Shown one piece after another: positions 42,893 to 51,697 of a stretch of DNA of 64,000 nt. Numbering within the stretch: position 1 is the first letter of the stretch; each line of letters opens with the position of its first letter. Source of the DNA: Gordonia polyisoprenivorans. GTDB taxonomy: Bacteria > Actinomycetota > Actinomycetes > Mycobacteriales > Mycobacteriaceae. The translations under genes were made by a program, and so were the position numbers. The notes below the pieces were generated by a model, which was given only the letters and a program-made list of their open reading frames with translations, was not told where the DNA came from and searched no databases. The stretch lies in NCBI RefSeq assembly GCF_017654315.1, contig NZ_CP072203.1, forward strand, positions 5,952,001-6,016,000, read 5' to 3'.

Positions 42893-43600
42893 CTACCGGC
42901 TCTGACCACTGGACACGTAAGAGATGACATCTCCGAGCTGGGCGCGCGCGGTACGGAAGGAGTTGGCCGGATGTTCCAGGTCCGGGAAGCCGAATGATAC
43001 TGCGCAGACGACATGTCGGTCAGAACTGATCCCGAGGTAGTTGCGAACGAACTCGGCATGCATCGCAATCGCCGCCTGCGCGATCGTGGCGATGCCGAGA
43101 CTCTCTGCTGCAGTCATCATCGTTGAGACATAAGCTCCACAATCGACCGCACCGTAGGTGCCCAGCAGTGCGGGACTGCTGATGATCGCCACATGCGGAG
43201 CTCCGAAGAATCTGAAGTTCTCCATCATCTGCCGACGCCGTGCGTCGATATCACCGCGATCGATTCCCAACGCACCGTAGAGGCCGAACCCCGCCGCTCG
43301 GCGTCGCTCACGGTAGGCATCCTCGTACCGTTGCGGTGGTTCGATATCGGGTGTTTCCCCATTCCCCACAACCCATTCGGTGAGGGCACAGCCGAAGGCG
43401 GTCGCGTCGTCACCAGAAACGAGATGGACCTGCCACGCTTGCGAATTGCACCAGGAAGCCGTCCGCTGGGCAAGCAGGAACATCCGCTCGATCGCGGCTT
43501 CCGGTACCGGCGCCTCACGGAAGGCCCGACAACTGAAGCGGCCACAGAGCAGACTCTCGAGCACTGCGTCAGTGGGCATCTCGCCGTGTTGCTCGATCAC
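42893..43600 (-). CDS. Nitroreductase-family flavoprotein
   Basis: A 235-residue FMN protein of the nitroreductase fold: RFSCRAFREAPVPEAAIERM at the N-terminus, ASWCNSQAWQVHLVSG near residue 48 and the C-terminal SLGIATIAQAAIAMHAEFVR and VSFGFPD segments. GTG 43600 overlaps the thiolase stop as GTGA; ATG 43579 is an alternative. Family members reduce nitro groups or quinones, or dehydrogenate ring systems. As the last gene of the Rieske/thiolase operon, it may remove or add hydrogens on a ring intermediate. That role is inferred only from context. Confidence 0.88.
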   Translation of the reverse strand: MIEQHGEMPTDAVLESLLCGRFSCRAFREAPVPEAAIERMFLLAQRTASWCNSQAWQVHLVSGDDATAFGCALTEWVVGNGETPDIEPPQRYEDAYRERRRAAGFGLYGALGIDRGDIDARRRQMMENFRFFGAPHVAIISSPALLGTYGAVDCGAYVSTMMTAAESLGIATIAQAAIAMHAEFVRNYLGISSDRHVVCAVSFGFPDLEHPANSFRTARAQLGDVISYVSSGQSR

Positions 43601-44793
43601 GTCATTTGCGCTTCACGTCCCACGATCGCCACGAACGACACGCATGCGCCGGGTCGACCGCCGAGGTTGTGAGTCAGGGCCGTCTGTGGATCAGCCAGTT
43701 GCCGCTCCCCCGCCTCACCTCGCAACTGCAACCATGCCTCATAAAGCATGCGCAGTCCGCTGGCGCCGACCGGATGCCCAAACGACTTGAGTCCGCCATC
43801 GATGTTGACCGGCAGACGTCCGTCTGCGTCGAAGTCGCCGGCAAGCGATTCCTTCCACGCCTGACCACGATCACTGAAGCCGAGATCTTCCATGAGGACA
43901 AGTTCGGTCGGAGTGAAGCAGTCGTGCACCTCGGCAAGCGAGATGTCCCGCCGCGGATCGTCGATGCCCGCCTGTGCGTAGGCGTCCTCGGCGGAGCGAA
44001 CGACTTCGGGAAACGTGGTGAAGTCATATGCCGGGTCCATCGCAGCTCTCGCGGGCGCAGCAGCCAACGACAAGCCCTTCACGAAGACCGGGCGGTCGGT
44101 ATACCGATAAGCATCTTCGGCCCGGACGATCACTGCGCAGGCGGAGCCGTCCGACACACCGGAACAGTCGAAGACCCCCAAACGGCCGGCAACCTTAGGG
44201 GCGTTGGCGATCTTCGCTTTGGGTATTTCAGCTCTGAACTGTGCCTTGGGATTACGTGATCCATTGACGTGATTCTTCCACGCGACATGGGTCATCGCCT
44301 CGCGCATCTCAGCCGGATCCACGCCATACTTCGCGCAGTAGGCGGGATCGAGCAGGGAGAATGCCGCAGGTGCGGTCACCGACAACTCGGGCGCCGTGCC
44401 ATCGCCAGGGGGATCTGCGCGGAGCAGTCCGGAGAACCCGGAGTCCTTGAGCTTCTCGACACCAACGGCCATGACACGGTCGTACGCACCGGATGCGACC
44501 GCGTAGCAAGCATTGCGAAACGCCTCTGAACCTGTCGCGCAGAAGTTTTCAACCCTGGTCACCGGCCTGAAATCGGAGTTCAGCGCCCGGCTCAGGGTGA
44601 GACCAGACTGGCCTGATCCCAATGTTCCCAGCCAGAAGGCGTCGATATCGGCGAGCTCGATGCCGACGTGGCCGAGCGCCTCGTCGACTGCATCGATCAT
44701 GAGGTCATCGGTAGAGGTCTCCCACAACTCACCGAATCGGGTGCAGCCCATCGAGACGATGGCAACTTTGTCGGCAATGCCGCTACTGGCCAT
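43597..44793 (-). CDS. SCP-x-type thiolase, probable DUF35 partner
   Basis: A 398-residue thiolase-fold protein from ATG 44793 (GAGAGGA upstream). It keeps Cys85 in VENFCATGSEAFRN, the histidine motif EVHDCFTPTELV and the GHPVGASGLRM loop, and ends in HNLGGRPGACVSFV. This is the SCP-x/lipid-transfer thiolase group, which includes steroid aldolases such as Ltp2 and the deacylating thiolase IpfD. Its start overlaps the end of the KAS/OB-fold gene by 11 bases. Thiolases of this group often work in complex with a DUF35 protein, so cleavage of a CoA side chain from an oxidised ring is likely. Confidence 0.88.
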   Translation of the reverse strand: MASSGIADKVAIVSMGCTRFGELWETSTDDLMIDAVDEALGHVGIELADIDAFWLGTLGSGQSGLTLSRALNSDFRPVTRVENFCATGSEAFRNACYAVASGAYDRVMAVGVEKLKDSGFSGLLRADPPGDGTAPELSVTAPAAFSLLDPAYCAKYGVDPAEMREAMTHVAWKNHVNGSRNPKAQFRAEIPKAKIANAPKVAGRLGVFDCSGVSDGSACAVIVRAEDAYRYTDRPVFVKGLSLAAAPARAAMDPAYDFTTFPEVVRSAEDAYAQAGIDDPRRDISLAEVHDCFTPTELVLMEDLGFSDRGQAWKESLAGDFDADGRLPVNIDGGLKSFGHPVGASGLRMLYEAWLQLRGEAGERQLADPQTALTHNLGGRPGACVSFVAIVGREAQMT

Positions 44794-46186
44794 CGTGGGT
44801 CCTCTCGTCCGAATCAGCCAGCTGACGGGCTTTCCAGAAATAGTTGTGTACGCCTCCGGCAGTAAGCAAAGTGCGGAACACCATGTCCACCGGAGCACCG
44901 ACTGCGAGCAGCTCGGGCCGCGCATCGGCGACCTCGAAGGTCGAGCGCCCTCCCCCGTCGAAGTCGACCACGACATCGACCACGGGCGGGGAGGGCGAAT
45001 ACGCCAGGTGATCAACGGTGAACGTTGCGATCCGGCCGCGCTTCGATGCCATCGGCACGGCCTCCATTTCGTCGGTTGTCCCGCAGGAGCGGCAGACGCG
45101 CATTGGCGGTGCATGTACGAATCTGCATGCGGTGCAACGACTCGCCTGCAGGCCGAACTTCCACTGTGACGACCGGGCCGAGGGCGGGCCTGCCGGTCGC
45201 TCGGGCTCAGGGCGCCGAGGGGGCTCGACATCGAGAAAACCTCGCCAGGACAGGTAGGTCGTGTAAGGCACTTCCTGACCTCCTTTATCGACCATATGGG
45301 CGACCGGGATCGGTTGTCGTCGGCTTGCCAGTGCCGCTGTCGTTCGCATAACGATCACATCGACGCCGTCCACAGCCGAGATCAGCAAGATCGTCTCCCC
45401 CGGGCCGGCCGTGTCGAGCACGGCAGCCAGACCGAGGAGAGGGTCCCCGGCTCCGGCGAAACCGATTGGGGAACCCGACGTCGACAGAGTTCCCTTGACC
45501 AGTTGGTGGGAACGCTTGGCAACTGCTGTATTCGGACAAGTGAGTACGACGTGATCGGCCTCGGCCAAGCCCGCGGAATCGAGCGCCGTCCCCGCGGCCT
45601 CCCGGATCAGCGGCGCGTATCGTTCATAGCCAAACCGTTCCTCCCACGTGGCCGCATAGGGTACGACGGGCTCGCGCCAGCGGTCGAGAAACTCCTCGGA
45701 TAATGAAGCGTCGGTGAGAATCTCCGCAATGGCGGGCACCTCGGGCACCGGACGCCCGATCACGACTGTTGCTGCGGCATCGGAACCCCGGCGTTCATCG
45801 GCAGATCCGACGCGCCCGACGCGAACATCGGCGGCCGCGATGACAGTCGGCCCCCCACGGGTGGCTGTCCGAATCGCGCCCATCGCCGTTCGCGCAGTAC
45901 CTATCGCGTCGTACGCCGCGACGGTCCGATCGAGTGACAATGCCGCATGCACAGCTACCGCGTTGGTCTTGTCGAGATATGGTGGCGTACTGGTCACCAG
46001 GACCACCGAGCCTCCCGACACCACACCCCGTCCCGCCGCAGACAACGCGGTGTGCGTGGCAGCAACCGCCATAGTGGTGGCGTCCTCGTCGAAGGACGCG
46101 ACGACCCGAGATGCCGAGCCGGTACTGCGCGGGCTGACCCGCCAGTCGGGAAGGTAGCTGGCGTAGGCAAGCACTGCATTGCTCAT
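44783..46186 (-). CDS. HMG-CoA-synthase/KAS III-like domain fused to Zn-ribbon OB-fold (DUF35)
   Basis: A 467-residue fusion. Residues 1 to about 320 form a thiolase-fold domain of KAS III/HMG-CoA-synthase type (YASYLPDWR, SFDEDATTMAVAA, FGYERYAPLIREA). Where these enzymes have the nucleophilic Cys, the sequence is AYDAIGTARTAMGA, with Ala98 in its place. Residues 345-467 form a DUF35 module: a zinc ribbon with Cys351, Cys354, Cys365 and Cys368, then an OB fold (RIATFTVDHLAYSP). The ATG at 46186 has AAGGAGG upstream. It overlaps the thiolase gene by 11 bases and lies after the Rieske genes. A scaffold or acyl-CoA-binding partner of the thiolase is the best guess. Confidence 0.85.
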   Translation of the reverse strand: MSNAVLAYASYLPDWRVSPRSTGSASRVVASFDEDATTMAVAATHTALSAAGRGVVSGGSVVLVTSTPPYLDKTNAVAVHAALSLDRTVAAYDAIGTARTAMGAIRTATRGGPTVIAAADVRVGRVGSADERRGSDAAATVVIGRPVPEVPAIAEILTDASLSEEFLDRWREPVVPYAATWEERFGYERYAPLIREAAGTALDSAGLAEADHVVLTCPNTAVAKRSHQLVKGTLSTSGSPIGFAGAGDPLLGLAAVLDTAGPGETILLISAVDGVDVIVMRTTAALASRRQPIPVAHMVDKGGQEVPYTTYLSWRGFLDVEPPRRPEPERPAGPPSARSSQWKFGLQASRCTACRFVHAPPMRVCRSCGTTDEMEAVPMASKRGRIATFTVDHLAYSPSPPVVDVVVDFDGGGRSTFEVADARPELLAVGAPVDMVFRTLLTAGGVHNYFWKARQLADSDERTHDGQ

Positions 46187-46211
46187 ATGGAGGCCTCCTT
46201 GGATCGGCCGG

Positions 46212-46466
46212 TCAACTTCGGTCACGCCACCGATCGGCGGAGGGATCGAGAAGCTCCGTGAGGTGTCCGTCCTGGAGCCAGATGATGGTCTCGAGCTCCA
46301 ACGGATCGAGGAACCGAACGCGACCGGTCCGCAGGTCCTCGAGGCGCAGCCGGGTCGAGTTCGCTTCTGAGTCGACATTCACCGAGATCTCGGCGAACTC
46401 ACTGCCGACCACCGGCCCTACCTCCGGAATGTCATATGGACCACGGTCATTCATCTCTATGCCCAT
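46212..46466 (-). CDS. Small protein associated with Rieske dioxygenases
   Basis: An 84-residue protein between dioxygenase beta and the KAS/OB gene, 12 bases after the beta stop and 25 bases before the next start. The sequence SEFAEISVNVDSEANSTRLRLEDLRTGRVRFLDPLELE resembles small proteins found beside ring-hydroxylating dioxygenases in actinobacteria, sometimes loosely labelled dihydrodiol dehydrogenase although far too short for one. No catalytic motif is visible. An internal ATG at 46454 is an alternative start. An accessory or third subunit of the dioxygenase is possible. Confidence 0.65.
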   Translation of the reverse strand: MGIEMNDRGPYDIPEVGPVVGSEFAEISVNVDSEANSTRLRLEDLRTGRVRFLDPLELETIIWLQDGHLTELLDPSADRWRDRS

Positions 46467-46478
46467 GATGTCGCCCGA

Positions 46479-47021
46479 TCAGATCAGGAAAGCCATGGTG
46501 GGAATCGGCTTCTCGTTGTCGACGAGCACGACCTTCTTGTAGACCAAGCGGATCTCGCCGCCGACGCGGCGGAGACGATAGGTGGTCCGGCCACCCCAGA
46601 GCTGGTTCTCGCGCATCCGTGATTCGTAGGCGAGGAAGTTGGCTCCAACCTCTAGGTCGATGCCCCCGTCGCCATTCTGACGGCCCCCAAGGAGCTCGAT
46701 ATTACCGATGATGCGTCGGAGATCCGACGGCGGTGACTGCGCGTAGCGCTTTCCGGTCTTGACCTGCTTCATGCGAGTTGAGATGCGGTTGCGATTGTCA
46801 TAGATCACTGCGACGTGGGTGCGGGGGTCGACGTCGGCACCTCCCGATGGCACCCAGTACAGGGCGTCATCGGTCCACAGTGCCTCCCAGTTGTCGTAGT
46901 CGTTCTCGTCGGCCAGACGCGCCTCCCTGAACAGGAATTGCGCAACATCATGGTAGGCCCATCCTTCGGGAACGGGACCCAATTGGTCTGCACCGGTGGC
47001 TGTATCGGTTGCGACGGTCAT
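46479..47021 (-). CDS. Rieske ring-hydroxylating dioxygenase, beta subunit
   Basis: A 180-residue NTF2-fold protein with the hallmark sequence of dioxygenase small subunits: AQFLFREARLADENDYDNWEALWTDDALYWVP near residues 28-60, MKQVKTGKRYAQSPPSDLRRI near 102 and a sheet ending RLVYKKVVLVDNEKP. GGAGG precedes ATG 47021, and only one base separates it from the alpha stop. It would assemble with alpha in an (alpha-beta)3 oxygenase and is structural, with no redox centre. Confidence 0.93.
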   Translation of the reverse strand: MTVATDTATGADQLGPVPEGWAYHDVAQFLFREARLADENDYDNWEALWTDDALYWVPSGGADVDPRTHVAVIYDNRNRISTRMKQVKTGKRYAQSPPSDLRRIIGNIELLGGRQNGDGGIDLEVGANFLAYESRMRENQLWGGRTTYRLRRVGGEIRLVYKKVVLVDNEKPIPTMAFLI

Positions 47022-47022
47022 G

Positions 47023-48291
47023 TCATGCCTCCATCAGGCCGCGGTAGTGCTTCCAGAAGCCGCGCATCCCCGTTTCGTCGGTTGCGGCACCAATGGTGAA
47101 GCCATTCTGGTCGACGTGTTCGCGGACGAGACCGCGTCGCACGTCGAGCCATTCGGGATCGAGCATCGACACCCCTCGCTGATTGCGCTCGTACATCTCG
47201 GTGTCGTCGGCTAAGAGCATGCCCGCCGGTCCGACGGAACCGATGGACTGAGAGATCATGCGGCGGTTGAGCTCCTTACCACCGCGCAGCTGAACCGCTG
47301 TCGCGTACTGGATGCATTCACCGACCGCGACCGGCTGGATATTGAACACCTGAATCTCGGCGATGAACAGGTTCGGGAAGATCATCACGTGTGGTGCGCC
47401 CTCGATCATCCGCCGCTGGGCATCCTCGCCGTATGCGTCGGTCATTGCCTGCACATAGTTCGGGACGCGATCAGGAGTTGTGCCGAACCAACGCATCGGC
47501 TCGGCAAACCCGCGGAATTCGGGGCGTAGGTCGTTCTCGCTATGGCCGTTGCCCAACGCACGCGTGACCGCGGTGGACGCGTCGCTGTACAAAGCACCGA
47601 TTGGACTACCGGTAACGCCGAAGATCGAACCGTGCACGAATTGTGGGTGATATCCGTCTGTTTCGTTTTCTGCCAGGAACTTCCAGTTGGCGCGCGTCTT
47701 GTGGGCGAGCCATCCCGCATCGAGCGTAACCTCGCCTTCCGGGGACAAGCCGGCGAGACGATCGATTTCACCGGCCGCAGCACCGAGATGCTCCTCGAGC
47801 GATGGGCCGTCCTCGGCCATCGACCCGAATACGAAACCACGGTAACTGGCCACCCGCGGCACCTTGCCCATACCCAGCTTCAACTGCCCCTTGCCGCCGT
47901 AACCCTTGTTGTACGGATAACCGAGCAACTCGCCGGTATTGCGGTAGGTCCAGCCGTGGTAGGGGCAGCGAAACGAGCTCGAGTTACCCTGCGCGTCGTC
48001 GCACACCTGAAGCCCACGATGCGCGCATCGATTGATCAGCAGATGAACCTCCCCGTCGCGGTCACGGGTCATCACCACGTCCTGGGTGGCGAGCTTCTTG
48101 CGCACGTAGTCGTTCGGCTCGGGCACTTCACTCTCATGCCCGACGAAGACCCATGTGGTGAACCAAATCTTCTTGAGCTCTTCGGCGAAGATCGCCTGGT
48201 TCGTGTACAGCGAGCCATGCACCTGATCGGGCCGGATCAGGTGAGCGACAGAGCTGTCCGATTGCGCACCAGCACTGACGACAGCGGTCAT
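47023..48291 (-). CDS. Rieske ring-hydroxylating dioxygenase, alpha subunit
   Basis: A 422-residue catalytic subunit from ATG 48291 (AAGGG upstream). The Rieske [2Fe-2S] ligands are Cys89, His91, Cys109 and His112 (NRCAHRGLQVC and RCPYHGW). The mononuclear iron site is NETDGYHPQFVH, with Asp212 as the bridge and His215 and His220 as ligands. It would add O2 to an aromatic or other unsaturated ring using electrons from a ferredoxin. No dedicated reductase is next to it; the pair at 37.6-39.0 kb is the nearest. Two CoA ligases directly upstream suggest that the substrate is a CoA ester or its acid. Confidence 0.94.
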   Translation of the reverse strand: MTAVVSAGAQSDSSVAHLIRPDQVHGSLYTNQAIFAEELKKIWFTTWVFVGHESEVPEPNDYVRKKLATQDVVMTRDRDGEVHLLINRCAHRGLQVCDDAQGNSSSFRCPYHGWTYRNTGELLGYPYNKGYGGKGQLKLGMGKVPRVASYRGFVFGSMAEDGPSLEEHLGAAAGEIDRLAGLSPEGEVTLDAGWLAHKTRANWKFLAENETDGYHPQFVHGSIFGVTGSPIGALYSDASTAVTRALGNGHSENDLRPEFRGFAEPMRWFGTTPDRVPNYVQAMTDAYGEDAQRRMIEGAPHVMIFPNLFIAEIQVFNIQPVAVGECIQYATAVQLRGGKELNRRMISQSIGSVGPAGMLLADDTEMYERNQRGVSMLDPEWLDVRRGLVREHVDQNGFTIGAATDETGMRGFWKHYRGLMEA

Positions 48292-48308
48292 GGCAGATCC
48301 CTTCATCA

Positions 48309-48335
48309 ATCAATTTAATTGATATTAGATTAACA
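48309..48335. promoter_or_regulatory. Inverted repeat plus TAGATTAA motif upstream of dioxygenase alpha (copy b)
   Basis: ATCAATT-T-AATTGAT (48309-48323) is a perfect dyad with 7-bp arms, followed by TTAGATTAACA (48325-48335). It occupies most of the 47-base gap between the ligase stop at 48339 and the dioxygenase ATG at 48291. It could give the Rieske genes a separate, regulated promoter inside the operon. Confidence 0.5.
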
Positions 48336-48338
48336 TAG

Positions 48339-50021
48339 TCAGGCCGATTTCGACACCATGTCCACCAGCCGGTACTTCTGAATCTTGCCGGTCGGCGTGG
48401 TCGGTAGTTGATCGGCATCGAGGAACACCACCCGCTTGGGGATCTTGAATCGAGCAAGATGCTCCTTGCAATACTCGATCACCTCGTGCTCGGTGATCAG
48501 CGAGGCGGGGGCTCGCACGATCACCAGGCAGCCGATTTCACCCCATCGATCGTCAATGATCCCGATGGCGAACGCCTGGCTGACCGCGTCGAGCCTGGCA
48601 ACGAGGTCTTCGATCTCCTTGGGCATCACAAGTTCCCCACCGCTCTTGTACAGTTCCTTGCTGCGGCCGGTCACCTCCAGGTACCCATCGGGTCGGACTC
48701 GGCCGAGATCGCCGGAGCGCAGAAGGCCGTCCTCCGGCAGCGCAGCATGGGTTTCGTCTGGTTTACCCCAATAACCGAGCATCGTGGTGGGCCCGTGGGA
48801 TACCAGCTCACCGGTATCACCCGTGGGTAGCGCGTCTCCGGTGACCGGATCAACCGTCGAGTACACGCACAGATCGTCGGTACCCTCTACTCCTGCGACA
48901 CCCGCAGCCTTGGGGCGTCCCGCAGTGGTCGACGTGAGGATGAGTGGGTCCTCGGGGCGGGTCAGCGTCATCGCGCCACCACATTCGGTCATGCCGTATC
49001 CGGTGACGATCTCACTGACACCGAACAATTCTTCGACTTTTTCCCACAACCAGATCGGCGCGGGAGCGGAGCCGCACAGGATGGCGGTTAGCGAACTCAA
49101 GTCGTAATTCTCCCGTGCCGGACACTCGACGATGGCCACTGCCATGGTTGGTACGCAAAGGATGTCGTCGGCACGATGTCGCTCGATTCCGCAGAGGTAA
49201 CCTTCTGCCGAGAAAGAGGTCTGCAGGATCACCGCCCCGCCCACCATGGTGGCGGACAGAATCCCTTCTACGTATCCGAACATGTGGTAGCACGGCAGCG
49301 AGAACAAGATTCGCCTGCCATCGTCGTATGCACGTGTCAATGCAGAGGCATATCCGGTGCGAAGAACCGCATCGTGCGTGACGACAACACCCTTGGGAGA
49401 GCCAGTACTGCCCGAGGTATAGAGCATATCGCCGATGTCGGTCGGGCTGTGCTCGGCATCATCAGCGGCCCCGGCGTTTGCGCGCCCCAGATCGAACAGT
49501 TCGTTGTAGGTCATTGCACCCGGTCGTGAGCGGGAGTCGGTGGACAGTGTGATCACCTGCCGCAGTTCGCCGAGATCCGGGCGCGCCTCCCAACCGGGAG
49601 TCAGCGTGTCGAGCATGCCCAGATAGTCGAGGCTGCCAAATCCTGTCATCGTCAACAACACGGAGCAGCCTGACTGCGCCAGCACGTATCCGAGTTCCTC
49701 GGCACGGTACAAGTAGTTGAATGGGATCGCGATGGCGCCCGTTCGTGCAATCGCGAATTTGAACGGTACGAACTCCGGATAGTTCGCCATGAGCATGCCG
49801 ACACGGTCCCCGGGCTTGACACCCAGAGAGACCAAGGCGTCGGCGAGGACTCTTGACTGCTCGCTGACATCGGTATAGGTCAGCGTGACCTCATCGGTGA
49901 TCACAAACGGCCGGTCTCCATAGAGCGAGACGCACTGGTCCAACCAACCGTCGAGCGTACGAGGTTCCCACTCGGGGAAGCGATCTCGGAGATTCTGGCG
50001 GCGCTCTTCGACGGACTTCAT
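48339..50021 (-). CDS. Acyl-CoA ligase (AMP-forming)
   Basis: A 560-residue ANL ligase. LYTSGSTGSPKGVVVTH near residue 195, GYGMTECGGAMTL near 345, LLRSGDLGRVRPDGYLEVTGR near 430 with SKELYKSGGELVMPKEIE, and TPTGKIQKYRLVD near the end mark all functional regions. GGAGGAACA precedes ATG 50021, which overlaps the stop of the upstream ligase (ATGA). It directly precedes the dioxygenase genes and is the likeliest ligase to prepare their substrate. Confidence 0.9.
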   Translation of the reverse strand: MKSVEERRQNLRDRFPEWEPRTLDGWLDQCVSLYGDRPFVITDEVTLTYTDVSEQSRVLADALVSLGVKPGDRVGMLMANYPEFVPFKFAIARTGAIAIPFNYLYRAEELGYVLAQSGCSVLLTMTGFGSLDYLGMLDTLTPGWEARPDLGELRQVITLSTDSRSRPGAMTYNELFDLGRANAGAADDAEHSPTDIGDMLYTSGSTGSPKGVVVTHDAVLRTGYASALTRAYDDGRRILFSLPCYHMFGYVEGILSATMVGGAVILQTSFSAEGYLCGIERHRADDILCVPTMAVAIVECPARENYDLSSLTAILCGSAPAPIWLWEKVEELFGVSEIVTGYGMTECGGAMTLTRPEDPLILTSTTAGRPKAAGVAGVEGTDDLCVYSTVDPVTGDALPTGDTGELVSHGPTTMLGYWGKPDETHAALPEDGLLRSGDLGRVRPDGYLEVTGRSKELYKSGGELVMPKEIEDLVARLDAVSQAFAIGIIDDRWGEIGCLVIVRAPASLITEHEVIEYCKEHLARFKIPKRVVFLDADQLPTTPTGKIQKYRLVDMVSKSA

Positions 50022-51664
50022 TGTTCCTCCGGGGTGATTTCACGCAGTTGTGCAGAGCTGACCTGGTCGCGGACCTTGAACTTTCGAATCTTGCCGGTTG
50101 GAGTTGCCGGTAGCTGCTCGGCCACAAACCATCGGGTGGGCACTTTGAACGGTGCGAGACGTTGGCGCGCATGAGCTACAAGTCGGTTGCCCAGATCATC
50201 GGGTTCGGCGCCTGCGACGGTGATCACCGCCGCAACGATTTCTCCGTACCGATCATCCGGCAAACCGATCACAGTCACCTGCGCCACATCGGGATGGCCG
50301 ACGAGCTCGTTCTCCACCGCCACCGGTGAGATGTTCTCACCGCCGCGAATGATCATCTCCTTGAGCCGGCCGGTCACGGTCAGGTATCCGCGCTCGTCCA
50401 TCGTTCCGAGGTCTCCCATGTGGACGAATCCGTCGCCGTCCACAGTTGCTGCTGTGGCATCCGGATCGTGGAGGTATTCGATGAGTTGCTGATAGCCACG
50501 CGCGCAGATCTCACCGGGCGTCCCGACAGGCTGTACCTCGCCGGTCGCCGGGTCGACGACCTTGCAATCAACCTGCGGCAGGGGACGTCCCACGGTCTGA
50601 AGTTGATCTTCCCGCGAGTCATTGGGACGCGTTGCAGACAGCACCGGCGCCAACTCGGTCTGCCCGAACAAGTTGATGACCGTGGCTCCGAAAATCCGCT
50701 CAGCGCTCTCGATCATTGCCGCCGGCACGTTCGACGCACCACCCATGACCACATCAAGGTGCGGGGCGGGCTGATCTGAAGCCGACTGCACGGCCAGCAA
50801 TGCACCCAGGATCGCCGGAACATAGAACAAGACTGTGGCGCTTTCTTCCCGCAGCACGTCGAGAACGCTCGACGGAGTGAACTGTTCGATCAGAATCTCC
50901 GTGCCGCCCAGCCACAGTGGACCAAGGGTGCCGATGACGCACGCCGCGGTATGGAACATCGGCAACGGATTGACTGCCACGGCGCCCGGCTCGGCGTTGA
51001 CTGCTTCCATCGTCAGTTTTGCGACATTGACCAGCGACCGATGCCGCAGCAGCACACCCTTGGGGTTGCCCGTGGTTCCCGAGGTGTACTGCAGCATCAC
51101 CGGCGCGTCGGGATCGGTCGGAGCGGCTGCAATGACCTCACGATCGATCTCGTCGGGCATCCAGCGTTCGGTCTCGCCGAGACTGATGGTTACCAGGTTC
51201 GGATGGGTACGGCGCAACTGCTCGACCACTGCAGCGAGGTGATAGTCACGGCTGTGATCGGCGAACAGCAGGACCGAAGTCCCCGAGTGCCTGACCGCGT
51301 AGTCGAGTTCCTCCAAGCGCAGTACGGGATTGAGCGCTACCAGAATGACCCCCGCAAGGGCGGCCCCGTATTCGATGATCGGCCACTCGATGACGTTGGG
51401 AGCCCATAGTGCGACGAACTCACCGGGCTTCGCGATTGCAGCGAGCCCCGTGGCGACTCGGTATGCCTCGTCGAGAAGGTCAGCGTAACTCAGGCGCACG
51501 ATGTTGCCGCTGCCGTGCCGAGCACCGATCAACGCGAGCCTGTCCGGGCATTCACGGGCTCGCCTCTGGAGCAGAGCGCCGATCGTCTCGTCGACGAGAG
51601 GTACGGAGGTATCCGCATGGAGGAAGGACTCGGTCAGTGGTCCGGTGAGCTGAGAGGTGGTCAT
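50018..51664 (-). CDS. Acyl-CoA ligase (AMP-forming)
   Basis: A 548-residue ANL ligase: QYTSGTTGNPKGVLLRH near residue 190, FGQTELAPV near 335, GFVHMGDLGTMDERGYLTVTGR near 415 followed by KEMIIRGGENISPVAVE, and TPTGKIRKFKVRD near the C-terminus. TGAGGA lies before ATG 51664. Two adjacent, translationally coupled ligases of different subfamily (this one has GGENISPVE-like hinge, the next SGGELVMP) suggest two acids, perhaps the starting substrate and a side product or a later intermediate. Confidence 0.9.
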   Translation of the reverse strand: MTTSQLTGPLTESFLHADTSVPLVDETIGALLQRRARECPDRLALIGARHGSGNIVRLSYADLLDEAYRVATGLAAIAKPGEFVALWAPNVIEWPIIEYGAALAGVILVALNPVLRLEELDYAVRHSGTSVLLFADHSRDYHLAAVVEQLRRTHPNLVTISLGETERWMPDEIDREVIAAAPTDPDAPVMLQYTSGTTGNPKGVLLRHRSLVNVAKLTMEAVNAEPGAVAVNPLPMFHTAACVIGTLGPLWLGGTEILIEQFTPSSVLDVLREESATVLFYVPAILGALLAVQSASDQPAPHLDVVMGGASNVPAAMIESAERIFGATVINLFGQTELAPVLSATRPNDSREDQLQTVGRPLPQVDCKVVDPATGEVQPVGTPGEICARGYQQLIEYLHDPDATAATVDGDGFVHMGDLGTMDERGYLTVTGRLKEMIIRGGENISPVAVENELVGHPDVAQVTVIGLPDDRYGEIVAAVITVAGAEPDDLGNRLVAHARQRLAPFKVPTRWFVAEQLPATPTGKIRKFKVRDQVSSAQLREITPEEQ

Positions 51665-51697
51665 GCGATCCTCAGAAGATGTGAGCGGGATGGGTTA

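Noticed and set aside
46187..46378. Upstream extension of the KAS/DUF35 protein
   Set aside because: The added residues overlap the small 84-residue gene and lack family similarity; AAGGAGG precedes ATG 46186.
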